DNA of 6,630 bases from Campylobacterales bacterium (GTDB lineage Bacteria > Campylobacterota > Campylobacteria > Campylobacterales > Arcobacteraceae), in assembly GCA_019752775.1 (NCBI GenBank), contig JAIELU010000068.1, forward strand, positions 1-6,630. Direction: 5' to 3'. The position numbers and the translations under genes were made by a program. Position 1 is the stretch's first letter; every line of letters starts with the position of its first letter. Shown here piece after piece: positions 1 to 6,460 of the stretch. A model generated the notes under the pieces. The model did not search any database, was not told where the DNA came from, and worked only from the letters and a program-made list of their open reading frames with translations.

Positions 1-343
1 AGTTAAATCAAACTCAACTAGAAAAGATTTTATAGCTGATAGTATTATTGCTAAAAAACCTAAAATAGTCGGTGTTTATAGACTTATTATGAAAGAAGGA
101 AGTGATAATTATAGAAGTTCAGCAATCCAAGGAATAATGAAAAGAATCAAATCAAAAGGAATAGAAGTTGTTGTTTATGAGCCAGTTCTTGAAAAAGATG
201 AATTCTTTAACTCAAAAGTAATTAAAGATTTGGAAGAGTTTAAAAAGATTTCAGATGTAATTGTAGCAAATAGAATTTCAGAAGATTTAAAAGATGTATT
301 AGAAAAAATATATACTCGTGATATATTTAATAGTGATAGTTAA
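1..343 (+). CDS. ugd: UDP-glucose 6-dehydrogenase, C-terminal part (5' end outside window)
   Basis: The reading frame is open from base 2 to the TAA at 341-343, giving 113 residues. The first in-frame ATG (base 89) lies inside the conserved domain, so the gene starts upstream of the window. The fragment matches the C-terminal UDP-binding domain of bacterial UDP-glucose 6-dehydrogenases: a VGVYRLIMKEGSDN stretch, then RSSAIQGIMKRIK, then a VVVYEP motif after a predicted strand, and a short helical tail. The family oxidises UDP-glucose to UDP-glucuronate in the cytoplasm with two NAD+. The N-terminal NAD domain and the catalytic Cys are not visible here. The next gene, a UDP-glucuronate epimerase, would use its product, which supports the call. 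A related UDP-N-acetyl-hexosamine dehydrogenase is less likely because the GSDN/RSSAIQ segment is typical of Ugd. Confidence 0.9.
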   Translation, partial: VKSNSTRKDFIADSIIAKKPKIVGVYRLIMKEGSDNYRSSAIQGIMKRIKSKGIEVVVYEPVLEKDEFFNSKVIKDLEEFKKISDVIVANRISEDLKDVLEKIYTRDIFNSDS

Positions 344-352
344 GGTATTGAA

Positions 353-1384
353 ATGAAAATACTAGTAACAGGAACAGCAGGATTTATTGGATTTCATCTC
401 GCACGTAAACTTCTTGAACGAGGTGATGAAGTAATAGGACTTGATAACATAAATGATTATTATGATGTAAATCTAAAATATGCAAGATTAAATGAACTTG
501 GTATTTCTGTAATTTCAAATAAATTTGAAGAAAATACTCTTGTTCAAAGTTCAAAATATCCAAAACATAAATTTGTAAAAATGGATTTATCTGATACAAC
601 CTTTATATATAATCTTTTTGAAAAAGAAAAATTTGATGCAGTTTGTAATTTAGCTGCACAAGCAGGAGTGAGATACTCAATAGAAAATCCTCATGCTTAT
701 ATAGATTCTAATATAAAAGGATTTATGAATATTCTAGAAGCTTGTAGACATAATGATGTTAAAAATCTTTCATATGCTTCAAGTTCTTCTGTATATGGAT
801 TAAATAAATCACAACCATTTAAAACAAGTGATCATACAGATCACCCAATATCTTTATACGCAGCAACTAAAAAATCAAATGAAATGATGGCTCATACTTA
901 TAGCCATCTTTATAATATCTCAACTACTGGATTAAGATTCTTTACAGTTTATGGACCTTGGGGAAGACCTGATATGGCTCCAATGCTTTTTGCAGATGCC
1001 ATTTTAAATGATAGAGATATAAAAGTATTTAATCATGGAAATATGAGTAGAGATTTTACGTATATAGATGATATAGTGGATGGGATTGTAAAAGTAATAG
1101 ATAATCCAGCAAATCCATCAATATCAAACGCTCCATATAAAATATATAATATAGGAAATAATGCACCTGTTCAACTATTAGATTTTATAGAAACTTTAGA
1201 AATGAAAATAGGTATAAAAGCTAAAAAGAATTTTATGGATATGCAAGATGGAGATGTTGTATCTACTTATGCAGATACAAATGATTTGATTAAAGATTTT
1301 AATTATAAACCTGATACTAAACTGGCTGATGGAATTGAACAGTTTGTAGTGTGGTATAGAGAATTTTATGGTAGAGGAAATTAA
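353..1384 (+). CDS. UDP-glucuronate 4-epimerase (extended SDR family)
   Basis: This 343-residue protein has the length and motifs of NAD-dependent UDP-glucuronate 4-epimerases, which interconvert UDP-GlcA and UDP-GalA. Seen in the sequence: the dinucleotide-binding glycine motif GTAGFIG at residues 7-13, an acidic residue after strand 2 (DNIND, 31-35), NLAAQAGVRYS at 99-109, a serine cluster at 143-146, the catalytic YAATK at 169-173 (Tyr169, Lys173), and RFFTVYGPWGRPDMA at 195-209, which is typical of this subgroup and not of GalE. The start is ATG 353, with an AAGG ribosome site at 342-345 overlapping the upstream stop codon. It lies 9 bases after ugd, so the pair would turn UDP-glucose into UDP-galacturonate for a capsule or LPS chain. 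Related NDP-sugar epimerases cannot be fully excluded from sequence alone. Confidence 0.87.
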   Translation: MKILVTGTAGFIGFHLARKLLERGDEVIGLDNINDYYDVNLKYARLNELGISVISNKFEENTLVQSSKYPKHKFVKMDLSDTTFIYNLFEKEKFDAVCNLAAQAGVRYSIENPHAYIDSNIKGFMNILEACRHNDVKNLSYASSSSVYGLNKSQPFKTSDHTDHPISLYAATKKSNEMMAHTYSHLYNISTTGLRFFTVYGPWGRPDMAPMLFADAILNDRDIKVFNHGNMSRDFTYIDDIVDGIVKVIDNPANPSISNAPYKIYNIGNNAPVQLLDFIETLEMKIGIKAKKNFMDMQDGDVVSTYADTNDLIKDFNYKPDTKLADGIEQFVVWYREFYGRGN

Positions 1385-1389
1385 ATACA

Positions 1390-2580
1390 ATGTCAAAAAT
1401 CTTAAATTTAATCGGACGAACAAAAGAGTTATTTGTTGCTGATATAAAAAACTATAATGAAGAACTTCTAAAAATAGTATCATCTTCAACTTTTTTAGTA
1501 ATAGGTGGAGCTGGAAGTATAGGTCAATCCGTTACAAAAGAGATATTTAAAAGAAACCCTAAAAAACTTCATGTTGTAGATATATCAGAAAATAATATGG
1601 TTGAATTAGTTCGAGATATAAGAAGTAGTTTTGGATATATAGATGGTGATTTTCAAACATTTGCCTTGGATATTGGAAGTATCGAATATGATGCTTTTAT
1701 AAAAGCTGATGGAAAATATGATTATGTTTTAAATCTTTCGGCATTAAAACATGTACGAAGTGAAAAGGATCCATTCACACTTATGAGAATGATTGATACA
1801 AATATATTTAATACAGATAAAACATTACAACAATCTATAAAAAATGGAACAAAAAAATATTTTTGTGTAAGTACAGATAAAGCTGCAAATCCAGTAAATA
1901 TGATGGGTGCAAGTAAAAGAATTATGGAAATGTTTGTAATGCGAAAATCAGAACAAATAAATGTTTCAATGGCAAGATTTGCAAATGTTGCTTTTAGTGA
2001 TGGTAGCTTACTTCATGGATTTAATCAAAGAATCCAAAAAAATCAACCAATAGTTGCTCCAAATGATATAAAAAGATATTTTGTAAGCCCACAAGAAAGT
2101 GGAGAACTTTGTCTTATGTCTTGTGTTTTTGGTGAAAATAGAGATATCTTTTTCCCAAAATTAAGTGAAAATTTACATCTTATTACTTTTGCTGATATTG
2201 CTGTAAAATATTTAAAAAACTTAGGCTTTGAACCATATTTATGTAAAGATGAAGATGAAGCAAGAGAATTAGTAAAAACTTTACCATTAGAGGGTAAATG
2301 GCCTTGTTTATTCACTGCTAGTGATACAACGGGTGAAAAAGATTTTGAAGAGTTTTTTACAGATAAAGAAGTTTTAGATATGGCTAAATTTGAAAATCTT
2401 GGGATTATTAAAAACGAAGCTTTATTTGATGAAGATAAATTAAATCATTTTGAAAAAACTATCAAAAATTTTAAATCAAATTTATCGTGGACAAAAGAAG
2501 ATATTGTTAAAGAATTTTTTACGATGATACCAGATTTTGGACATAAAGAAATAGGTAAATATCTTGATGGAAAGATGTAA
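1390..2580 (+). CDS. CapD-type NDP-N-acetylglucosamine 4,6-dehydratase, probable LegB role
   Basis: This 396-residue soluble SDR protein has about 30 residues before the Rossmann domain. Visible motifs: GGAGSIG at 39-45, ALKHVRSEKDPF at 118-129, STDKAANPVN at 161-170, and MMGASKR at 171-177. As in PglF/WbpM/CapD enzymes, the usual catalytic Tyr of YxxxK is replaced by Met (Met172), Lys176 is kept, and the TDK motif supplies Asp/Lys. It lacks the N-terminal membrane segments of PglF and WbpM, and adds a C-terminal region of about 130 residues. The family removes water across C4-C6 of UDP-GlcNAc to give a 4-keto-6-deoxy sugar. The next gene is a LegC-like aminotransferase, so this is probably the first step of a legionaminic-like pathway. 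Whether UDP- or GDP-GlcNAc is used cannot be read from the sequence. The gene starts 5 bases after the upstream stop; the likely ribosome site GAGG (1374-1377) lies inside the preceding gene at a somewhat long spacing. Confidence 0.85.
   Translation: MSKILNLIGRTKELFVADIKNYNEELLKIVSSSTFLVIGGAGSIGQSVTKEIFKRNPKKLHVVDISENNMVELVRDIRSSFGYIDGDFQTFALDIGSIEYDAFIKADGKYDYVLNLSALKHVRSEKDPFTLMRMIDTNIFNTDKTLQQSIKNGTKKYFCVSTDKAANPVNMMGASKRIMEMFVMRKSEQINVSMARFANVAFSDGSLLHGFNQRIQKNQPIVAPNDIKRYFVSPQESGELCLMSCVFGENRDIFFPKLSENLHLITFADIAVKYLKNLGFEPYLCKDEDEARELVKTLPLEGKWPCLFTASDTTGEKDFEEFFTDKEVLDMAKFENLGIIKNEALFDEDKLNHFEKTIKNFKSNLSWTKEDIVKEFFTMIPDFGHKEIGKYLDGKM
2569..2574 (+). promoter_or_regulatory. Ribosome binding site that sets the aminotransferase start
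   Basis: GGAAAG lies 7 bases before the ATG at 2582. The open frame extends upstream to a TTG at 2564 and an ATG at 2567. Those starts would overlap the dehydratase gene and add MMERCN, which the family does not have, while the site itself would fall inside the coding region. The ATG at 2582 therefore fits best. Confidence 0.6.
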
Positions 2581-2581
2581 T

Positions 2582-3724
2582 ATGCAAAAAATAGTTAATT
2601 TTATAAAAGAAACTTTTAATACAAACGAGTTTATACCCTTACATGAACCAAGATTTATTGGTAATGAAAAAAAATATTTAAATGATTGTATTGATTCTAC
2701 ATTTGTATCAAGTATTGGTAAATATGTAGATACTTTTGAAAAAGAGTTTGCCAAAACTGTGGGAAGTAAGTATGCAATAGCAACAGTAAATGGAACAGCT
2801 GCACTTCATATCTCTTTATTGTTAGCAGATGTAAAAAAAGATGATGAAGTTATTACTCAACCACTTACTTTTATAGCAACTTGTAATGCAATTAGTTATA
2901 TTGGTGCAAAACCTATATTTGTTGATGTTGATTTGGATACGATGGGTTTAAGTCCAGATTCTTTGAAAACATTTTTAGAAACAAATTGTGAAATCAAAGA
3001 AAATACTTGTATTAATAAAACAACTGGAAAAACTATTAAAGCATGTGTTCCTATGCATACTTTTGGGCATTCATGTAGAATAGATGAGATAAAAGAGATT
3101 TGTGATGAGTGGAATATTATTCTAGTTGAAGATGCAGCGGAAAGTTTAGGTAGTTATTATAAAGATAAACATACAGGAACTTTTGGAAAAATTGGAGCAT
3201 TTTCTTTTAATGGTAATAAAATTATAACTTCAGGTGGTGGTGGAGTTATTGTTACAGATGATGAAGCATTAGCAAAAAGAGCAAAACATATTACAACAAC
3301 AGCAAAAATCCCTCATCCATATGAATATGTACATGATGAAATAGGATACAACTATCGACTTCCTAATATTAACGCTGCTCTTTTAGTTGCTCAACTTGAA
3401 CAATTAGAGAAATTTTTAGCTTCAAAAAGAGACTTAGCAATAAAATATAAAGAATTTTTTACAACAAATAATATAAATTTTATAGCTGAACCAAAAGATT
3501 CAAGATCAAATTACTGGCTTCAAGCAGTTTTATTAAATGATGTAAATCAAAGAAATGAATTTTTAGATTTTACAAACAAAAATGGTGTAATGACAAGACC
3601 TATTTGGAAACTTATGAATGAACTTGAAATGTTCAAAGATTGCCAAAAAACAGATTTAAAAAATGCAAAATATCTTGAAGAAAGAGTTGTAAATATTCCA
3701 AGTTCGGTTAGGCTTCCTGTATGA
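2582..3724 (+). CDS. legC: LegC-family PLP-dependent sugar aminotransferase
   Basis: The 380-residue protein (from ATG 2582) belongs to the DegT/DnrJ/EryC1/StrS aminotransferases and closely resembles LegC, which aminates the 4-keto-6-deoxy-HexNAc intermediate at C4 using glutamate and pyridoxal phosphate. Visible: FIPLHEPRFIGNEKKYL at 17-33, a LegC-type opening; TVNGTAALH at 68-76 (phosphate-binding region); ITQPLTFIATCNAI at 91-104; VPMHTFGH at 156-163; EDAAESLG at 183-190 with the cofactor-binding Asp184; FSFNGNKIITSGGGG at 207-221 with the Schiff-base Lys213; and GYNYRLPNINAAL at 255-267. The length is near the usual 380-390. The last residues (NIPSSVRLPV) run straight into the next gene, whose ATG overlaps this stop in an ATGA. 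Its keto substrate would come from the upstream dehydratase. A PglE/PseC-type relative is less likely, given the insert around residues 136-152 and the N-terminal signature. Confidence 0.9.
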   Translation: MQKIVNFIKETFNTNEFIPLHEPRFIGNEKKYLNDCIDSTFVSSIGKYVDTFEKEFAKTVGSKYAIATVNGTAALHISLLLADVKKDDEVITQPLTFIATCNAISYIGAKPIFVDVDLDTMGLSPDSLKTFLETNCEIKENTCINKTTGKTIKACVPMHTFGHSCRIDEIKEICDEWNIILVEDAAESLGSYYKDKHTGTFGKIGAFSFNGNKIITSGGGGVIVTDDEALAKRAKHITTTAKIPHPYEYVHDEIGYNYRLPNINAALLVAQLEQLEKFLASKRDLAIKYKEFFTTNNINFIAEPKDSRSNYWLQAVLLNDVNQRNEFLDFTNKNGVMTRPIWKLMNELEMFKDCQKTDLKNAKYLEERVVNIPSSVRLPV

Positions 3725-4557
3725 ATGATTTAATTAAATACAATGACGGTGAAATTGAGATAGCTGTTTCTATTGAAAGTGAAACTATTTGGCTTACCCA
3801 AAAGCAGATAGCTGAACTTTTTGATAAAGATACAAGAACAATAAATGAACATATAAAAACAATATATAAAGAAGAAGAATTAACTGAAATTTCAACTATC
3901 CGGAATTCCCGGATAGTTCAAAAAGAGGGGAATAGAGAAGTTGCTAGAGATGTTTTACATTATAATTTAGATGTAGTTATTTCTATTGGGTATAGAGCAA
4001 ATAGCAAAAAGGCTACAAAATTTAGACAATGGTCAACCAGAGTTTTAAAAGAGTATATAGTAAATGGTTATGCTATAAATACTCATAAAATAACAGAACA
4101 AAGATTATTAAATCTTGAAAATAATATGCAAGAAGTAAAATCTCATATAAAAAATAATAGTTTAGAATTAAAACAAGGAATATTTTATAATGGAGATATT
4201 TTTGATGCTTATTTCTTTGTGACTAATTTAATAAAGAAAGCAAAAGAAAGTATAATCTTAGTAGATAATTATATAGATGAAACTATTTTAACACTTTTTT
4301 TAAATAATCAAAATATAAAAGTGGAAATTTATACTCAAAATATTTCAAAACAACTATTACAAGCAGTTGAAAAATATAATAAACAGTATTCAAATATAGA
4401 ATTAAAAAATTTAACTAAGTTTCATGATAGATTTTTACTTATAGAAAATAATGAGCTTTATCATATAGGCGCAAGCTTAAAAGATTTAGGCAATAAAACT
4501 TTTGCTTTTAGTAAATTAAATATAGATTTAGTTGAGTTTTTAGGAAAATTAAAATGA
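3721..4557 (+). CDS. RhuM-like protein with C-terminal PLD-like domain
   Basis: This 278-residue protein has two parts. Residues 1-120 match the RhuM-type domain: EIEIAVSIESETIWLTQKQIAE, a helix-turn-helix-like stretch at 24-54, VQKEGNREV at 66-74, and HYNLDVVISIGYRANS at 80-95 followed by TKFRQWSTRVLKEYIVNGYAIN. Residues 120-150 look like a helical linker. Residues 152-278 resemble a single-copy PLD-like domain: IFYNGDIFDAYFFV, a region of alternating strands and helices, then KFHDRFLLIE at 233-242 and YHIGASLKDLG. His235, Arg237 and Glu242 occupy the spacing of an HxKx4D motif, with Lys-to-Arg and Asp-to-Glu changes. The molecular function of the family is not established; DNA binding by the N-terminal part is inference. 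ATGA overlaps join it to legC and to the acyltransferase gene, yet it has no evident part in sugar synthesis. It looks like cargo inserted in frame with the operon. Ribosome site is weak (TTAGG, 3708-3712), so translation is probably coupled. Confidence 0.8.
   Translation: MNDLIKYNDGEIEIAVSIESETIWLTQKQIAELFDKDTRTINEHIKTIYKEEELTEISTIRNSRIVQKEGNREVARDVLHYNLDVVISIGYRANSKKATKFRQWSTRVLKEYIVNGYAINTHKITEQRLLNLENNMQEVKSHIKNNSLELKQGIFYNGDIFDAYFFVTNLIKKAKESIILVDNYIDETILTLFLNNQNIKVEIYTQNISKQLLQAVEKYNKQYSNIELKNLTKFHDRFLLIENNELYHIGASLKDLGNKTFAFSKLNIDLVEFLGKLK
3894..3918 (+). repeat. Perfect 10-bp inverted repeat inside the RhuM-like gene
   Basis: The arms AACTATCCGG (3894-3903) and CCGGATAGTT (3909-3918) are exact reverse complements around a 5-base loop AATTC. 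Outside a C-C mismatch, three more A-T pairs can form. The core is GC-rich in a strongly AT-rich gene. It encodes about residues 58-66 (TIRNSRIVQ). There is no following T-run on either strand, so it is not an obvious intrinsic terminator. It could be a hairpin in the mRNA, a protein-binding palindrome, or a by-product of the coded peptide. Confidence 0.75.
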
Positions 4558-5213
4558 AAGAAATATATATTATTGGAACTAGTGGGTTTGCTAGTGAAGT
4601 GACAGAGTATATTTTAGATAATGGTGATTATAAAATTAAAGGTTACTTTGATATTAGTGAAATAGAATATAAAAAGTATTCTTATCAAGCTCCCTTTTTA
4701 GGAAATGAAAGAGAATTTAATTTTACTTCAAATGATAATGTAGTTATTGCAATTGCAGATTATCAATTAAGAAATAAAATATATTTAGAATTAAAATCAA
4801 AAGGAGTAAATTTCCCAAATATTTTTCATAAAAGTTGTCTTATTACTAGTTCATCTACAATAGAAGAAAGTTCTATAATTTGTCCATTTGTAACATTAAC
4901 TTCAAATGTTAAAATAGGCAAGAATTTTCAAGCAAATATATATAGCTATATTGCACACGATTGTATTATAGGTGATAATGTAACTTTCGCTCCAGCTGTA
5001 AAATGTAATGGAAATGTAGTAATAGAAGATAATGTATATATAGGTACTGGAGTTATAATACATCAAGGTAAATCGAATAAACCTTTAAAAATTGGCAAAG
5101 GTTCTGTTATTGCAGCTGGTTCTGTTGTAACAAAAAGTGTTGAAGTAGGAAAAGTTATGTTTGGAAATCCAGCTATTGAATTTACAAAAGAAAACATTAA
5201 AAGGAGAAGTTAA
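4554..5213 (+). CDS. NeuD/PglD-like sugar N-acyltransferase (left-handed beta-helix), probable LegH role
   Basis: This 219-residue protein has the two-domain plan of the NeuD/PglD family: an N-terminal Rossmann-like nucleotide-sugar domain (IYIIGTSGFASEV, residues 4-16; VVIAIADYQLRNKI, 63-76) and a C-terminal hexapeptide-repeat helix from about residue 95. The repeats include IEESSIICPFVTLTSNVKIG, IAHDCIIGDNVTFAPAV with the expected catalytic base His135, and VIEDNVYIGTGVIIHQG; GKVMFGNPA closes the domain. Known family members transfer an acyl group, usually acetyl from acetyl-CoA, to the 4-amino group of UDP-4-amino-sugars, or O-acetylate sialic acids. Following the aminotransferase in the operon, N-acylation at C4 (LegH or PglD role) is the likeliest job. 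The start is ATG 4554 with TAGGA at 4541-4545, overlapping the previous stop by 4 bases. The exact acyl donor is open, since a MaoC hydratase follows directly. Confidence 0.83.
   Translation: MKEIYIIGTSGFASEVTEYILDNGDYKIKGYFDISEIEYKKYSYQAPFLGNEREFNFTSNDNVVIAIADYQLRNKIYLELKSKGVNFPNIFHKSCLITSSSTIEESSIICPFVTLTSNVKIGKNFQANIYSYIAHDCIIGDNVTFAPAVKCNGNVVIEDNVYIGTGVIIHQGKSNKPLKIGKGSVIAAGSVVTKSVEVGKVMFGNPAIEFTKENIKRRS
5202..5206 (+). promoter_or_regulatory. Strong ribosome binding site before the MaoC-like gene
   Basis: AGGAG ends 7 bases before ATG 5214 and lies inside the last codons of the acyltransferase gene. It is the best Shine-Dalgarno match in the window, so this gene may be translated well independently of its neighbour. 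Confidence 0.65.
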
Positions 5214-5636
5214 ATGGCTAATTTTTTAAATTCAATTCCAATTGAAAAAATAGAGGTTGGTATGACTGCTAGTTATTCTCAAACTATTACAGATTCAGAT
5301 ATTAAAACTTTTTCTGAACTATCAGGAGATAGAAATCCCGTACATTTGGATGAACTATATGCAGCTGAGTCAAGATATAAAAAAAGAATTGCGCATGGTT
5401 TGATGACAGCTTCTTATTTTTCAGCTTTATTTGGAACTAAAATTCCAGGTGAAGGTTGTGTTTATGTATCGCAAACTTTAAATTTTAAAAGACCTGTTTA
5501 CATCGGAGACACTGTAATAGCTACAGTTGAAGTAATAGATATAAATTTAGATAAAAAAAGAGTATTTTTTAAAACAACTTGTAAAGTAAAAAATAAAATA
5601 GTAACGGATGGAGAAGCAGAGATTTTTATACCATGA
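5214..5636 (+). CDS. MaoC-like (R)-specific enoyl-CoA hydratase, hot-dog fold
   Basis: This 140-residue protein has the size of the PhaJ-type single hot-dog hydratases. Seen: an IEVGMTASYSQTITDSDIKTFSELSGDRNPVH stretch over residues 13-44 whose Asp39 and His44 match the catalytic Asp-x4-His of (R)-enoyl-CoA hydratases; RIAHGLMTASYFSALFG at 58-74, the central helix; PGEGCVYVSQTLNFKRPVYIGD at 78-99. Known members hydrate trans-2-enoyl-CoA, for example crotonyl-CoA to (R)-3-hydroxybutyryl-CoA. The gene begins with no gap after the acyltransferase stop codon and overlaps the next gene by ATGA, so it is clearly part of the operon. An (R)-3-hydroxyacyl-CoA made here could feed the neighbouring N-acyltransferase; that link is inference. 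A role in fatty-acid metabolism unrelated to the glycan, or a dehydratase acting on another thioester, remains possible. Confidence 0.85.
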   Translation: MANFLNSIPIEKIEVGMTASYSQTITDSDIKTFSELSGDRNPVHLDELYAAESRYKKRIAHGLMTASYFSALFGTKIPGEGCVYVSQTLNFKRPVYIGDTVIATVEVIDINLDKKRVFFKTTCKVKNKIVTDGEAEIFIP

Positions 5637-6442
5637 TGAAAAATAAAATAGCATTTTTAACAACAATCTTTTCAATGGACACGCAATATTTATATGATTT
5701 TTTTGATTCATTAAAAAATCAAACATACCAAAATTTTGATTTGATTGTCGTAAATGATGAATACAGAGATTTTGATAGCATTAAAATGGGATATAACAAA
5801 AATTTAAATATAATAGAGCTTCAGTATACAGATACCCCAGCTAAAAATAGAGAGTATGGAATAAATTACTGCATTGATAATAATTATGATATTTTAATTT
5901 TTGGTGACAGTGATGACTATTTTGAAAGTAATAGAGTTGAAAAATCTATAGAATTTTTAAAAAAAAATGATATCGTAGTTAATGATTTAAGTCTTTTTGA
6001 TAAAAATGGTGTTTATGAGGAAAAATATTTATCTCAAAGGCTTAAAAATTTAGATGTGATTGATTTTGAGTTTATAAAAGATAAGAATATTTTTGGATTA
6101 TCAAATACGGCTATAAAGCTTAATGGGTTACAAAAAGTTTTAATATCTAATGATTTAATAGCTGTTGATTGGTATCTTTTTTCAATGCTCTTAATGGAGG
6201 GTAAAAAAGCAGTTTTCACAAATGAAACAGTCAGCTATTATAGACAATATCAGCAAAATACAGTTGGATTAAAAAAACTAGATGAAGAATTATTTAGTAA
6301 AGGTATAGAAGTAAAAAAGAAGCATTACAAAACTCTAAATGAGACTAATGGACTGTTTGATTTAGAACTAGAGAGACTACATACTCTAAAATTTAGCGAT
6401 GTAAAGCAAATAAAAAATCCACTTTGGTGGGAATTAATTTAA
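5633..6442 (+). CDS. Family 2 glycosyltransferase (GT-A fold)
   Basis: This 269-residue cytoplasmic protein has no clear membrane segment. It shows the GT2 pattern: KIAFLTTIFSMDTQYLYDFFDSLKNQTYQNFDLIVVND over residues 5-42, with Asn41-Asp42 in the nucleotide-binding region; TPAKNREYGINY at 68-79; the metal-binding FGDSDDY at 90-96 (DxD within Asp92-Asp95); a later VDWYLFSMLL at 178-187; and YYRQYQQNTVG at 202-212, a common GT2 C-terminal element. It would move a sugar from an NDP-sugar to a growing glycan at the inner membrane surface; donor and acceptor cannot be told. Two starts, ATG 5633 and ATG 5636, are adjacent. The first overlaps the MaoC stop as ATGA. There is no good ribosome site, so translational coupling is likely. 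The protein ends in NPLWWELI, just before the synthase gene. Confidence 0.84.
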   Translation: MMKNKIAFLTTIFSMDTQYLYDFFDSLKNQTYQNFDLIVVNDEYRDFDSIKMGYNKNLNIIELQYTDTPAKNREYGINYCIDNNYDILIFGDSDDYFESNRVEKSIEFLKKNDIVVNDLSLFDKNGVYEEKYLSQRLKNLDVIDFEFIKDKNIFGLSNTAIKLNGLQKVLISNDLIAVDWYLFSMLLMEGKKAVFTNETVSYYRQYQQNTVGLKKLDEELFSKGIEVKKKHYKTLNETNGLFDLELERLHTLKFSDVKQIKNPLWWELI

Positions 6443-6445
6443 ATA

Positions 6446-6451
6446 AAAGGA
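6446..6451 (+). promoter_or_regulatory. Ribosome binding site of the NeuB-type synthase gene
   Basis: AAAGGA lies 9 bases before ATG 6461 in the 18-base gap after the glycosyltransferase. The upstream stop TAA (6440-6442) is in the same frame and no ATG, GTG or TTG codon in that frame lies between, so 6461 is the first possible start. An out-of-frame ATG at 6451 opens only a two-codon reading frame. Confidence 0.6.
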
Positions 6452-6460
6452 TGTATTAAC

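Noticed and set aside
384..599. Open frame on the minus strand within the epimerase gene, and similar ones at 1196-1489, 2043-2315, 2482-2754 and 6034-6219
   Set aside because: All lie antisense to well-supported genes, have biased compositions (runs of Leu, Ile, Phe, Ser) that mirror the sense codons, and show no recognisable motif.
3894..3918. Intrinsic transcription terminator inside the RhuM-like gene
   Set aside because: The hairpin is strong but no T-run follows on the + strand (CAAAAAGAGG) or on the - strand (GAAATTTC).
4577..4595. Short inverted match ACTAG/CTAGT near the start of the acyltransferase gene
   Set aside because: Five-base arms inside a conserved nucleotide-binding coding segment are expected by chance.
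5588..5651. A 13-base repeat (AAAAATAAAATAG) at about 5589 and again at about 5638, on either side of the MaoC/glycosyltransferase junction
   Set aside because: It is low-complexity A/T coding sequence for Lys-Asn-Lys-Ile in both places; chance is the simplest explanation in this composition.
6443..6460. Short gap with an ATG at 6451 before the synthase gene, considered as a leader peptide or terminator site
   Set aside because: The ATG opens only Met-Tyr and a stop, and there is no inverted repeat or T-run; it is simply the ribosome-site spacer.
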